From Micavibrio sp. UBA6145 (GTDB lineage: Bacteria > Pseudomonadota > Alphaproteobacteria > Micavibrionales > UBA1664): 64,000 nucleotides of DNA. Positions within the stretch are counted from its first letter, which is position 1. Every line of letters starts with the position of its first letter. Position numbers and translations under genes: made by a program. The notes under the pieces are model-generated. The model was not told the DNA's origin, did no database searches, and saw only the letters and a program-made list of their open reading frames with translations. This document shows, piece by piece, positions 1 through 8,504 of this stretch. The DNA is taken from the NCBI GenBank assembly GCA_002423205.1, contig DIUZ01000002.1:372001-436000 (forward strand). The letters are read 5' to 3'.

Positions 1-69
1 GACAATGATGGCAACGCTGTTGCCTATCAGGCTCGTGATCGCGCACGCTTCATGATAAAGATACGCTAA
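1..69 (+). CDS. C-terminal end of a gene entering from the left
   Basis: Frame 1 is open from the first base to a TAA at 67-69 and gives 22 residues ending in a basic stretch (RDRARFMIKIR). The stop lies 6 bases from the stop of the converging gene at 76-603, the tight convergent spacing common in this window. Too little is visible to name a family, and it could be a chance open frame. Confidence 0.35.
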   Translation, partial: DNDGNAVAYQARDRARFMIKIR

Positions 70-75
70 AATTTC

Positions 76-603
76 TTAAAACGCTGGCGTGAAATCTTTG
101 GCATTCAGGCCTGTGCCTGTTTTGGCGGCAGGACGTGTCTGGGCCCCCAGCCTGGTGGCGGACGCGGTCAGCGTATCAAGCCAGCCCTGTATGATCTCGG
201 GGCTGTCCGGGCATTTCAGCGGGGCCTTGGGGGCGTAATCGCTGTCGACGATATAGGCGATGCGCATCATGGCTTTCTGGTCCTGTGCGTGGAAATCGAC
301 CACGTAATGGGTCCCGCGCACGCGGTACTGCGCACTGACAACCTTATCCTGACCGACATCCAGGCTTTTAAGAAACAGGTCGAATTCTTTGCCGCTGGTT
401 TTGGCATCGTCGCCCGATGCCGTGTAACGGCAATCCAGCTTGGGCAAAGTCGTGAACGGAATGGTGCGGATGGTGCGGTCGAACGCCTTAAGCATCCCGA
501 AGCGCAGGCTGTCATGGAAGGTGTCGGGAATGGCCAGGTTGGCCGCCACCACCGGGTTGTGGAGCACCTTGTTACCTACAAAATTGAAAAGTCCGTTCAG
601 CAT
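76..603 (-). CDS. Hypothetical protein, 175 aa
   Basis: Complete minus-strand frame starting ATG at 603. I recognise no family. The protein has a hydrophobic N-terminus (MLNGLFNFVGNKVL) without a clear signal cleavage site, a mixed central part (residues about 45-130) and a Pro/Thr/Ala-rich tail. Upstream of the ATG two short overlapping inverted repeats (CCAGAT/ATCTGG at 616-628 and CTGGA/TCCAG at 625-640) could be an operator or the base of a hairpin. The neighbours, tRNA-Asn and metA, give no functional hint. Confidence 0.6.
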   Translation of the reverse strand: MLNGLFNFVGNKVLHNPVVAANLAIPDTFHDSLRFGMLKAFDRTIRTIPFTTLPKLDCRYTASGDDAKTSGKEFDLFLKSLDVGQDKVVSAQYRVRGTHYVVDFHAQDQKAMMRIAYIVDSDYAPKAPLKCPDSPEIIQGWLDTLTASATRLGAQTRPAAKTGTGLNAKDFTPAF

Positions 604-653
604 GCGGCCCTTTTACCAGATAATCTGGAAAATTGTCCAGAAAAACAGGCAAC

Positions 654-675
654 AAAAAAGCCCCGAAAAAGGGCT
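654..675 (-). terminator. Terminator downstream of tRNA-Asn
   Basis: Read on the minus strand, AGCCC-tttttc-GGGGCT is followed by a run of T. It lies beyond the tRNA-Asn gene and its duplicated 3' tail, so the tRNA transcript probably ends here. Confidence 0.6.
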
Positions 676-690
676 GATTCTGTAGCTGGG

Positions 691-720
691 GTAAGTGGCT
701 CCTCGAGCAGGATTCGAACC
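691..720 (-). repeat. Direct repeat of the tRNA-Asn 3' end
   Basis: Bases 691-720 are identical to 771-800. The copied part holds the last 25 nt of tRNA-Asn, including CCA and most of the T-arm, plus about 6 bases downstream. The two copies start 80 bases apart. tRNA 3' ends are classic attachment sites of integrating elements, so this may be the scar of an excised or deleted element. It may also be a duplication made when the hairpin fragment at 721-769 arrived. Confidence 0.75.
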
Positions 721-769
721 GCCGCGGGGCGAAGCCACGCAAAATGAAAAACCGCAGGTTTTGGGGGAA
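721..769 (-). repeat. Probable truncated copy of the dispersed hairpin repeat
   Basis: This stretch sits between the two tRNA-tail copies. It shares GCGAAGCC followed by a short hairpin (AAAACC/GGTTTT) and a G-rich end with the larger intergenic repeats at 13077 and 47072. It is shorter and lacks the GGCCGC stem. Like three of the full copies (13077, 38950 and 51600) it lies directly downstream of a gene end. Confidence 0.4.
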
Positions 770-775
770 GGTAAG

Positions 776-850
776 TGGCTCCTCGAGCAGGATTCGAACC
801 TGCGACCAATCGATTAACAGTCGATTGCTCTACCGCTGAGCTATCGAGGA
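776..850 (-). tRNA. tRNA-Asn (GTT)
   Basis: The 75-nt minus-strand sequence folds as a cloverleaf: acceptor TCCTCGA pairs with TCGAGGA, the anticodon arm is ATCGACTGTTAATCGAT with anticodon GTT, and the T-arm holds GGTTCGAATCC. The CCA is encoded. The 3' end is duplicated at 691-720. Confidence 0.95.
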
Positions 851-885
851 ATACTTACAAAGCAGGCATTGAGATACGGACTTTT

Positions 886-1797
886 TTACAATTGGTCAAG
901 ATTATAAGGCGTGTCCTGGTAAACCATGTTGATCCAGTTGGTAAACAGCAGGGTTCTATGCGCCCGCCAGGTGATTGGCGGGGTCTTGCTGGGGTCATTA
1001 TCGGGGAAATAATTGTGCGGAACGGCGGTGCCGGCACCGGCTTCCTCGTCCCGGAAATACTCGGACGCAAGGGTGTCGGCGTCGTATTCCAGGTGGTTCA
1101 GCATGTAAACGCGGCGGTTGGTTTCGTCATAAGCAAGACAAACACCGACCTCGTCCGACGTCGCCAGAACATTCAGCGTCGGGACGCTTTGTGCTTTTTC
1201 CAGCGGCAGTTCCGTAAACCGCGAAACAGGGACCGGGAACACATCGTTAAATCCAGCGATCAGCGGGTGGAACGGTGTCAGGATCCGGTGCTCGAAAATG
1301 CCGAAATGCTTGGTCGGTGACTTGGTGCGCGGCACGCCGTGATAATGGTAAAGCGCGGCCTGTCCGCCCCAGCACAGAAGGAATGAACTGAAAACATTGG
1401 TTTTGGCCCAGTCCAGGATGCGCGTCAGTTCTGGCCAGTAAGTTACGTCTTCAAATGCATATTGGCCGACAGGCGCACCGGTCACGATCAGGCCGTCAAA
1501 ACGCTCATGCTCGATCTCGGGAAAGGTTTTGTAATACGCCAGCAAATGCTCTTTCGGCGTGTTCTTGGGATCGTGCGATTCAGGGCGGATCAGCGTCATT
1601 TCGATCTGCAGCGGCGTATTGCCCAGCGCGCGCAGGATCTGCGTTTCCGTCTTGACCTTGGTCGGCATCAGGTTGAGCAGGGCAATGCGCATGGGGCGGA
1701 TGTCCTGCCGAATGGCGCGTTCTTCACGAATCAGGGAAACGCGTTCGGCCTCAAGGATGGCGGCAGCGGGAAGGGTGTCTGGGATCTTGATGGGCAT
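886..1797 (-). CDS. metA: Homoserine O-succinyltransferase
   Basis: Catalyses acyl transfer to homoserine, the first committed step of methionine synthesis. The frame opens at 1818, but the family's usual start MPIKIPD is at 1797, giving 303 aa, the normal length. The catalytic cysteine is Cys142 in LLCWGGQAAL and the conserved NHLEYD motif follows later. Residue 111 is glycine (TGAPVG). In this family Gly111 goes with succinyl-CoA and Glu111 with acetyl-CoA, so succinyl specificity is inferred. It lies 43 nt downstream of the RNase H-like gene and may be cotranscribed. I saw no SAM-II-like leader. Confidence 0.92.
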   Translation of the reverse strand: MPIKIPDTLPAAAILEAERVSLIREERAIRQDIRPMRIALLNLMPTKVKTETQILRALGNTPLQIEMTLIRPESHDPKNTPKEHLLAYYKTFPEIEHERFDGLIVTGAPVGQYAFEDVTYWPELTRILDWAKTNVFSSFLLCWGGQAALYHYHGVPRTKSPTKHFGIFEHRILTPFHPLIAGFNDVFPVPVSRFTELPLEKAQSVPTLNVLATSDEVGVCLAYDETNRRVYMLNHLEYDADTLASEYFRDEEAGAGTAVPHNYFPDNDPSKTPPITWRAHRTLLFTNWINMVYQDTPYNLDQL

Positions 1798-1840
1798 GTC
1801 TTGTCCTAAACGGCCCATGCCCGGCCATGCAACCCCAATT

Positions 1841-2278
1841 CTACGGGCGGCTGGCCTTGGGCGGGGTCGATGCCTGCCGCGACAGGGTGTGCGCCCGGCC
1901 CATATTGGGGTTACGGTCGCTGGTATACGTGATCAGAATCGCCGCCATGCGCTTTTTCGCGTTCACGGCCGTGTCAAAGGCGCTGACAACGGCGGGCAGG
2001 GCCTTTTGCTTGCGCGGCAGGGTGCCGGTGTTCAGGGTCTGCACCACGTTCTGGCAATCCATGTGGACATGAACGCGGGCACCGTCCGGCACGCCCTCAA
2101 GCGCGCGGGCAAAGGCGGTATATTCGGCAATGTCTGACCCATGCGGGTCGTTGATCTTGGAAAGGGTGCGGAATTCTTCCTGAGTCTGGCCCCGGGCCGA
2201 ATGGACCCAGCCGACCCCGATGGTCCCGTGTTCGGGACGGTAACTGCCGTCACACCATATCTGAACAGACGCGCTCAT
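1841..2278 (-). CDS. RNase HI-like protein
   Basis: A 145-aa single-domain protein of RNase H fold (reverse-transcriptase RNase H-like family). Acidic residues fit the D-E-D order: Asp10 in CDGSY, Glu52 in AEYTAF and Asp74 in VHMDCQN. The last catalytic acid of canonical RNase HI seems replaced in NMGRAHTLSR, where His is expected to be Asp, so activity on RNA-DNA hybrids is not certain. Start chosen at MSAS (2278); an ATG at 2293 would add five residues, and neither has a clear ribosome site. Probably leads a short operon with metA. Confidence 0.7.
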   Translation of the reverse strand: MSASVQIWCDGSYRPEHGTIGVGWVHSARGQTQEEFRTLSKINDPHGSDIAEYTAFARALEGVPDGARVHVHMDCQNVVQTLNTGTLPRKQKALPAVVSAFDTAVNAKKRMAAILITYTSDRNPNMGRAHTLSRQASTPPKASRP

Positions 2279-2381
2279 ACACTCAGTACACATTATGTGA
2301 ATGCGCCCGTCCAGTAGTTTTTATTGGATTTTCATGGGCCTGCGTGTTAACCAAGCCGCCAGTACGTTTTGATTAGTGAAT

Positions 2382-2455
2382 GGCGCGATGGCCGAATGGT
2401 GAGGCAGAGGACTGCAAATCCTTCAATGCCGGTTCGATTCCGGCTCGCGCCTCCA
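2382..2455 (+). tRNA. tRNA-Cys (GCA)
   Basis: A 74-nt cloverleaf: acceptor GGCGCGA pairs with TCGCGCC, the anticodon loop CTGCAAA has anticodon GCA, the T-arm is GCCGGTTCGATTCCGGC, and TCCA is encoded at the 3' end. Confidence 0.95.
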
Positions 2456-2552
2456 GTCTGAGACAAAATATCCACAGGCTGGGGGCTGGTTTTTGCAAGG
2501 TCGCCGCGCTACTTTTGCTACACGATTGAACGCTCTCGAAAAAAGTTCCCTC

Positions 2553-3218
2553 ATGACGACAGAATTTTCCCAGCGCCGCCTGAATATGGTTAATGCGCAA
2601 CTGGCAACCAACGGCATCCATTCCGAAGCCCTGATCGAAAGCTATAAAACGCTGCCGCGTGAAAGCTTCGTTGACGAACAGCACCGTGCTTTCGTGTGCA
2701 TGGACGAAGACATCTCTCTGGGCAATGGCCGCTGGCTGCTCGAACCGATGATCGAAGCCAAGATGATTCAGGAAGCCGTACGCGGTGCAGGGGCCAGGGC
2801 TTTGTTTCTGGGCGCATCCAATCTTCCGGCGGCTGCCATGCTGTCCCAATTCCTGAAAGCCATCACACTGGTTGAAAGCGACGCGGCCATCGCATCCGCC
2901 GCCCGCGTGCGTCTGGCCGATGCCGGCATCACCAATGTCGCCGTCGCTGAAGGCAGCTATACGCAAGGCTTTGAGCGTGACGCGCCGTATGACGTCATCT
3001 TTGTTCCCGGCGCTGTCGCCGCTATCGCGCCGGCACTGACCGCGCAACTTGCAGTCGGCGGGTCGCTGGTCTGCGTCTTGCGTGAAAACACCCGTGCGCA
3101 GGGCCGCATTGTCGTTGCCCGCAAAGATCACGACGGTGCGATGACACTGACCCCTATGGCTGATGCGTCCACCCCGTATCTTCCTGGTTTTGAACCCGCG
3201 GTTGAGTTTGTATTCTGA
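2553..3218 (+). CDS. Protein-L-isoaspartate methyltransferase-like protein
   Basis: A 221-aa Rossmann-fold protein of the PCMT family. The N-terminal MVNAQLATNGI and the region LPRESFVDE resemble PCMT proteins, whose usual role is repair of isoaspartyl residues using SAM. The glycine loop is weak here (ALFLGASNLPAAAML instead of a clear GxGxGY), so SAM binding is uncertain. Start taken at MTTEFSQRR; an upstream in-frame start at 2493 looks like read-in. The stop overlaps the tolC start (TGATG), so the two are coupled. This gene pair upstream of tolC is typical of alphaproteobacteria. Confidence 0.75.
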   Translation: MTTEFSQRRLNMVNAQLATNGIHSEALIESYKTLPRESFVDEQHRAFVCMDEDISLGNGRWLLEPMIEAKMIQEAVRGAGARALFLGASNLPAAAMLSQFLKAITLVESDAAIASAARVRLADAGITNVAVAEGSYTQGFERDAPYDVIFVPGAVAAIAPALTAQLAVGGSLVCVLRENTRAQGRIVVARKDHDGAMTLTPMADASTPYLPGFEPAVEFVF

Positions 3219-4936
3219 TGAACAATTTTAAATCGTCCCTTCTGATCGCACTGCTCGCGGGTGTATCGCTGCCTGCATTGGCGCAAAGCAACGATGTCAC
3301 GACCGATTATTCGGTCACCTCGAAACGCACCGGCATCACCACCACGGTGCGGTCTGTTGACCTGACAAAATCCGCACAGCCGCCGGTACAGGTCGCAACG
3401 CCTGAGCCCGCCGCAGGCATGCAACCGATTTTGGATGAAATCAAAAAACCCTCGGGCGTTAAGACAGTCGTGCGTAACGATCCGCCGCTTGTCGTGGTCG
3501 CACAACCGACGCCAGCCCCGGCACCTGCGCCCGTTGCACAACCCGCACCGGCACCCGCAGAAGCACCGGCACCTGCAGCGTCCGCACCTGTCGCAGAACC
3601 GGCACCCGTATCCGCCCCCGCCGTGACCACAACGCAGGCCGCTGCAACCAAGCTCAGCGATATTCTTGCGCGTGCCTATGTCGACAGCCCGGTGCTGCGC
3701 GCCGAGCGCGAAGTCCTGCGCCAGCAATACGAAAACGTTGCCGTCGCTGAATCCGGTCGTCGTCCGTCTGCCACCATCAGCGGCGGTGTCGCCGCTGCGA
3801 ATGGCGAAACCGACCCCGGCAGCAGCGAGAATTATTTCGCACGCGACATCGGTATCACCGGTACCCAGTACCTGTATCGCGGTGGCCGCACGCTGGCCCA
3901 GATTGAACAGCAACTGCGCGTGTCGGACGCTGCCATCGCCGCATATGATTCCGTCACGCAGGATGTTTTTATCAACGTGATCATGGCCGCCATGGATATC
4001 CAGCGCGAACGTGCCACGATTGAACTGACGGAACGCAACCGCGCCGTCATCTCGCGCTCGCTTGAATCCGCACAAAACGGTTTCCGCGTGGGTGAACTGA
4101 CCCGCACCGACGTGGCACAGGCGCAGGCGCGCCTTGCCGGCGCTGACGCGCAACTGGTGGCTTCCCGCGCTGCGTATTCATCCGCGCTTGCGCGTCTGAT
4201 GCAATATGCCGGTATCGACGGCACTGATTTGCGCGTGTCCGACGATTTAAAACAGGCGGCAGCACCCGCATCGCTGTCAGCGGCTAAATCTGTCGCTGAT
4301 GCTGAACACCCGCTGATCCGTACCGCCATCGAAGAAGAAAAAGTTGCCCAAAGCACGATCGAACTGGCCCAGGGCGCATTACGCCCCGACATTTACGCGC
4401 AGGCGACTGCCGGTAAGGCGTGGGAACCATCCAGCCTGATCGACTCCTCGCGCGATGCCACCATCGGCTTGCGTGCCTCGCTGCCGCTGTATGATGGTGG
4501 TGCATCACGCGCCGTGATCCGTCAGGCCAAGCACCAGCAAATGGAAAAACGCGATCGCACCAGCTACGCCCGCCGCGTTGTCGGCCAGCAGGTCTCGACC
4601 GCATGGAATGATTATGAAGCCGCGCTGGCACAGATTGAGGCCCGCACCCAACAGGTCGAAGCCTCCAGAATCGCCCGCGACGGTGTCTCCAACGAACGCC
4701 AGGTCGGTACGCGCACCGTGCTCGACACCCTCAACGCCGACGCTGAATTGCTGGACGCCGAAGTCGGTCTGGTCAGCGCGCAGCGCGACGCCATTGTTGC
4801 CGCCTACGCATTGCAGGCCGCAACCGGCCAGCTCACCGGCGAAAAACTGGGCCTGTTCAGCAGGGATTCCGAAAAACAGCGTCTGGATAAAACCAGAAAA
4901 GACTGGTTCGGAACGTCCGTACAGTCTGCCGACTAG
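3218..4936 (+). CDS. tolC: TolC-family outer membrane efflux protein
   Basis: A 572-aa outer-membrane channel subunit of tripartite efflux or type I secretion. It has a signal peptide (MNNFKSSLLIALLAGVSLPA, cut after ALA) and a Pro/Ala-rich low-complexity segment at about residues 88-135. Two helical outer-membrane-factor repeats follow, with the typical NGFRVGELTRTDVAQAQARL in the first and NERQVGTRTVLDTLNAD in the second. The roughly 145-residue stretch before the first repeat is longer than in E. coli TolC. Overlaps the pcm-like gene by one base. Confidence 0.92.
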   Translation: MNNFKSSLLIALLAGVSLPALAQSNDVTTDYSVTSKRTGITTTVRSVDLTKSAQPPVQVATPEPAAGMQPILDEIKKPSGVKTVVRNDPPLVVVAQPTPAPAPAPVAQPAPAPAEAPAPAASAPVAEPAPVSAPAVTTTQAAATKLSDILARAYVDSPVLRAEREVLRQQYENVAVAESGRRPSATISGGVAAANGETDPGSSENYFARDIGITGTQYLYRGGRTLAQIEQQLRVSDAAIAAYDSVTQDVFINVIMAAMDIQRERATIELTERNRAVISRSLESAQNGFRVGELTRTDVAQAQARLAGADAQLVASRAAYSSALARLMQYAGIDGTDLRVSDDLKQAAAPASLSAAKSVADAEHPLIRTAIEEEKVAQSTIELAQGALRPDIYAQATAGKAWEPSSLIDSSRDATIGLRASLPLYDGGASRAVIRQAKHQQMEKRDRTSYARRVVGQQVSTAWNDYEAALAQIEARTQQVEASRIARDGVSNERQVGTRTVLDTLNADAELLDAEVGLVSAQRDAIVAAYALQAATGQLTGEKLGLFSRDSEKQRLDKTRKDWFGTSVQSAD

Positions 4937-4997
4937 GCTGCTGGTCAGCATTTTAAGCGATTCATCTTAATAAGTTTTAATAGCCGCTGATGACCCT

Positions 4998-5026
4998 TTG
5001 ACAAGGTTTTGATATTCTTCTCTAGT
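4998..5026 (+). promoter_or_regulatory. Promoter of the popZ-like gene
   Basis: TTGACA (4998-5003), a 17-base spacer and TCTAGT (5021-5026) fit a housekeeping promoter. A GANTC site (GAGTC, 5028-5032) lies just after the -10 box and another (GATTC) at 4959-4963, so CcrM methylation could touch this promoter. TTAA boxes at 4967 and 4977 are six bases apart, one short of the CtrA spacing. Confidence 0.55.
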
Positions 5027-5057
5027 TGAGTCTGGATATCAATTTATAGCGACACCA

Positions 5058-5708
5058 ATGGCCGAAGCTCGCAGCGATCAGGAACCATCTATCGAGGAAA
5101 TTCTTGCCTCGATCCGTGAAATTATTTCAGACGACGATGCCGCCGAAGAAAAGGCTGCCGCCGCGATACCCGATGACGTGGCACCCCCCGCACCGGAACC
5201 CGAACCCGAGCCGGTGCAGGAAATGGAAGACGACATCCTCGATCTTTCCGCTTTTGCCTCGGAATCAACCGTTTCCATGAAATCCATCGAAGAACGCGCT
5301 GACCCGCTTGCGGGTATCGACCTGTCCAAGATGGACATGAACCTTGCTTTCACCGACCCCGTGGTCGCGCAACCCGCGCCCGAACCGGAGCCAGCCCCGA
5401 CACCTCAACCCGAACCAGAACCGGAGCCGATCATGGCCTCGATGACGCCGCCGCCGGCTGCCGATATTGTCGATACCGATTCGCTTCTGACCCAGACCGC
5501 CGCCGCTGCCTCGGTTGATGCCCTCAGCCGTCTGGCTCAGAACATCGCCATCAGCCGCGCCGGCAACGGAGGCACCTTGGAAGACATCGTACGCGAAATG
5601 ATCCGCCCCATGCTCAAGGACTGGCTGGACCGCAACCTGCCGCCGATGATCGAACGCATGGTCGAACGCGAACTCGAACGCATGGTCAAAGCGGCGATGG
5701 ATCGATAG
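5058..5708 (+). CDS. popZ: PopZ-like (DUF2497) polar organising protein
   Basis: A 216-aa acidic protein with the layout of PopZ. An N-terminal partner-binding helix carries PSIEEILASIREIISDDD (residues about 10-27), a Pro/Glu-rich linker follows (notably about 42-56 and 115-135), and the C-terminal oligomerising helices run from about 175 to 216 (IVREMIRPMLKDWLDRNLPP and a following Glu/Arg-rich helix). PopZ forms the polar network that anchors the chromosome origin and cell-cycle regulators in Caulobacter. The longer acidic linker is usual for the family. It sits between tolC and valS as in many alphaproteobacteria and ends at a strong terminator. Confidence 0.82.
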   Translation: MAEARSDQEPSIEEILASIREIISDDDAAEEKAAAAIPDDVAPPAPEPEPEPVQEMEDDILDLSAFASESTVSMKSIEERADPLAGIDLSKMDMNLAFTDPVVAQPAPEPEPAPTPQPEPEPEPIMASMTPPPAADIVDTDSLLTQTAAAASVDALSRLAQNIAISRAGNGGTLEDIVREMIRPMLKDWLDRNLPPMIERMVERELERMVKAAMDR

Positions 5709-5728
5709 ATTCTTCCCAATCTGAATTA

Positions 5729-5751
5729 AAGGCCCCGCAAGGGGCCTTTTT
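5729..5751 (+). terminator. Terminator after the popZ-like gene
   Basis: AAGGCCCC-gcaa-GGGGCCTT followed by five T lies 20 bases after the stop codon. Confidence 0.85.
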
Positions 5752-5770
5752 CATTGATTTTTATGACGTT

Positions 5771-8434
5771 ATGGCCGAAAAACCATGCATGACCCTCGAA
5801 AAGACGTTTGACCCCGCCGCCATTGAATCCCGTCACTACGATGAATGGGAAAAATCAGGCATTTTCACCGCAAATCCCGAAGGTAACGGCGCGCCGTTCA
5901 CCATCATGATGCCGCCGCCGAACGTGACGGGCTCGCTGCACATGGGCCACGCCCTGAATATGTCACTGCAGGACATCCTGACGCGCTACTACCGCATGAA
6001 GGGCCGTGACGCCCTGTGGATGCCGGGCACTGACCATGCGGGGATTGCCACGCAGATGGTCGTCGAGCGCCAGCTGGAGGCGCAGGGCCTCAACCGCAAG
6101 GAAATGGGCCGCGAGAAATTCCTCAAACGCGTCTGGGACTGGAAGGCTGAATCCGGTGGCACCATCACGCGCCAGCTGCGCAAGCTTGGCACCACGCCCG
6201 ACTGGAGCCGCGAACGCTTCACGATGGATGAGGGGCTGAACAAGGCCGTCCTGAAAGTCTTCGTACAACTCTACAAAGAAAAACTGATCTACCGCGACAA
6301 GCGCCTGGTCAACTGGGACCCGAAACTGCAGACCGCTGTTTCCGACCTTGAGGTCGAAAGCCGCGAAACCAAATCGCATATGTGGCACATCGCGTATGAA
6401 GTCGAAGGCGCGGATGCCCGAACCATCACCATTGCCACCACGCGCCCTGAAACCATGCTGGGCGATACCGCCATCGTCGTGAACCCAAACGACGAACGCT
6501 TCAAGGACCTGATCGGTAAACACGCCATCGTTCCCATTGTCGGCCGCATCGTGCCGATCATCGGCGATGATTATGTCGACATGGAAACCGGCACCGGCGC
6601 GATGAAGGTCACGCCCGCGCATGACTTCAACGATTTCAACCTTGGCAAGCGTCACGACCTGCCGATGATTTCGGTCATGGATAAATTCGCCAAAATGACC
6701 GGCGAGATCCCCGAAGAGTATCTGGGCCTCGACCGTTACGTTGCGCGTAAGAAAATCCTGGCCGAGCTGGAGCAGATCGAGGCGCTGGTCAAAGTCGACG
6801 ACCATGTCACCAAAATCCCGTACAGCCAGCGTTCGGACGCGGTCATTGAACCGCTGCTGACCGACCAGTGGTATGTCGATGCGCAGACATTGGCAAAACC
6901 CGCCATTGAAGCCGTCGAAACCGGCAAAACCAAATTCGTGCCCCAGCAATGGGAAAACACCTATTTCGCATGGATGCGGTCCATCGAACCCTGGTGCATT
7001 TCGCGCCAGCTCTGGTGGGGTCACCAGATCCCGGCATGGTATGGCCCGGACGGCACGATCTTTGTCGGCGAGACTGAAAGCGACGTGCAGGCGCAGGCCG
7101 ATGCGCATTACGGCGCGCCCAAAACCCTGACGCGCGATCCTGACGTTCTGGATACGTGGTTCTCATCCGCGCTATGGCCGTTCTCGACGCTCGGCTGGCC
7201 GGAAAAAACCGCCGATGTCGCCAAATACTATCCGGGCGATGTACTCATCACCGGCTTCGACATCATATTCTTCTGGGTCGCCCGCATGATGATGATGGGC
7301 ATCCACTTCATGGGCGATGTGCCGTTCAAGACGGTGTACATGCATGCACTGGTCCGCGACGCCAAGGGCCAGAAAATGTCCAAGACCAAGGGCAACGTCA
7401 TCGACCCGCTGGACCTGACCAAGCAATACGGCGCAGACGCCGTGCGCTTCACCCTGTGCGCCATGGCGGCGCAGGGGCGCGACATCCGCATGTCGGACAA
7501 GCGCGTCGAAGGGTATCGCAACTTCGCAACCAAGATCTGGAACGCGGCGCGATACCTTGAAATGAACAATGCCAGGCCGGACGAGTCGTTTGATTACAAG
7601 ACGACGAGACATGTCCTGAACCAGTGGATCGTGGGCGAGACGGAAAAATGCCGTGCCAACATCGAAACGGCTTTGGGCGAATACAAGTTCAATGCTTCCG
7701 CCGACGCGATCTATGATTTCGTCTGGGGCACGTATTGCGACTGGTACCTGGAGCTGGCCAAGCCGCTGATGGATACGGATGCGGCGGATGAAATCCGCAA
7801 AACATCCGCATGGGTTTTCGACCAGATCCTGCTGATGCTCAACCCGTTCATGCCCTTTATCACGGAAGAACTTTATGCCGGCATCACCAACCGCAACGGC
7901 GCACGCCTGATTGCGGCTAAGTGGCCGGAATATCCGGGTGCCCTGAATGAGGCGGCAGCGGCTGAAATCAAACAGCTGCAAAGCATCATCTCCGATATCC
8001 GCTCGGTCCGCACCGACATGAATGTGCCTGTGGCGGCCATGCTGAATCTCCAGATCAAGGGTGCTTCAGCCGCCGACAGGGACATGCTGGCGCGTCACGA
8101 CGCGATCATCAAACGTATGGCCCGTCTGGAAGCCATCAAGGTCACGGATGACGCCGCGCCCAAAGGCGCAATCCAAAGTGTGGTCGGCGGCCTGACGCTG
8201 ATCCTGCCTGTTGCCGATATCATCGACATCAGCAAGGAAAAAACCCGTCTTTCGAAGGAAATCGAAAAACAGGCATCCGAGCTGAAGAAGATCGAAGCCA
8301 AGCTTGGTAACGCCCAGTTCGTCGCCAATGCGCCGGAAGAAATCATCGCCGAGCAAAACGCCCGTAAATCGGAAGCGCAGACGATCATCACCAAACTGTC
8401 CGCCGCGCTGAAGGCCATCGGCGAAGCCGCTTAA
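5771..8434 (+). CDS. valS: Valyl-tRNA synthetase
   Basis: An 887-aa class I synthetase that charges tRNA-Val. The HIGH-type motif lies in PPPNVTGSLHMGHAL near residue 50. The editing (CP1) domain covers about 190-340, the KMSKS-type motif KMSKTKGN is near 535, an anticodon-binding domain follows, and a C-terminal coiled-coil arm spans about 815-885. The start is uncertain: ATG at 5771 and in-frame ATG at 5789 (MTLEKTFDP, which better matches homologues) both lack a good ribosome site. The preceding terminator ends only 20 bases upstream, so read-through or a promoter inside popZ must drive it. Confidence 0.95.
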   Translation: MAEKPCMTLEKTFDPAAIESRHYDEWEKSGIFTANPEGNGAPFTIMMPPPNVTGSLHMGHALNMSLQDILTRYYRMKGRDALWMPGTDHAGIATQMVVERQLEAQGLNRKEMGREKFLKRVWDWKAESGGTITRQLRKLGTTPDWSRERFTMDEGLNKAVLKVFVQLYKEKLIYRDKRLVNWDPKLQTAVSDLEVESRETKSHMWHIAYEVEGADARTITIATTRPETMLGDTAIVVNPNDERFKDLIGKHAIVPIVGRIVPIIGDDYVDMETGTGAMKVTPAHDFNDFNLGKRHDLPMISVMDKFAKMTGEIPEEYLGLDRYVARKKILAELEQIEALVKVDDHVTKIPYSQRSDAVIEPLLTDQWYVDAQTLAKPAIEAVETGKTKFVPQQWENTYFAWMRSIEPWCISRQLWWGHQIPAWYGPDGTIFVGETESDVQAQADAHYGAPKTLTRDPDVLDTWFSSALWPFSTLGWPEKTADVAKYYPGDVLITGFDIIFFWVARMMMMGIHFMGDVPFKTVYMHALVRDAKGQKMSKTKGNVIDPLDLTKQYGADAVRFTLCAMAAQGRDIRMSDKRVEGYRNFATKIWNAARYLEMNNARPDESFDYKTTRHVLNQWIVGETEKCRANIETALGEYKFNASADAIYDFVWGTYCDWYLELAKPLMDTDAADEIRKTSAWVFDQILLMLNPFMPFITEELYAGITNRNGARLIAAKWPEYPGALNEAAAAEIKQLQSIISDIRSVRTDMNVPVAAMLNLQIKGASAADRDMLARHDAIIKRMARLEAIKVTDDAAPKGAIQSVVGGLTLILPVADIIDISKEKTRLSKEIEKQASELKKIEAKLGNAQFVANAPEEIIAEQNARKSEAQTIITKLSAALKAIGEAA

Positions 8435-8482
8435 TAAAAAAACCCCGCGCAAGGAGAGGGGGGTCACCTCGCGCAGGGTTCT
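8434..8482 (-). terminator. Terminator between valS and hsp20
   Basis: AACCCCGCGC (8441-8450) and GCGCAGGGTT (8471-8480) form a near-perfect stem. On the minus strand it is followed by a run of seven T, so it mainly ends the hsp20 transcript; it may also slow valS transcription. Confidence 0.75.
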
Positions 8483-8504
8483 AAAAGGGAAAGCGGGGCC
8501 GTTC

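Noticed and set aside
1798..2380. SAM-II-type riboswitch for metA
   Set aside because: The 43 bases before metA and the region before the RNase H-like gene lack the SAM-II pseudoknot consensus.
3128..4153. Long open frame antisense to tolC (341 codons)
   Set aside because: It lies entirely opposite a convincing tolC, has a Cys/Gly/Arg-rich composition typical of codon-biased antisense frames, and no ribosome site.
5963..7108. Long open frame antisense to valS
   Set aside because: Shadow of a highly conserved synthetase; no recognisable motif.
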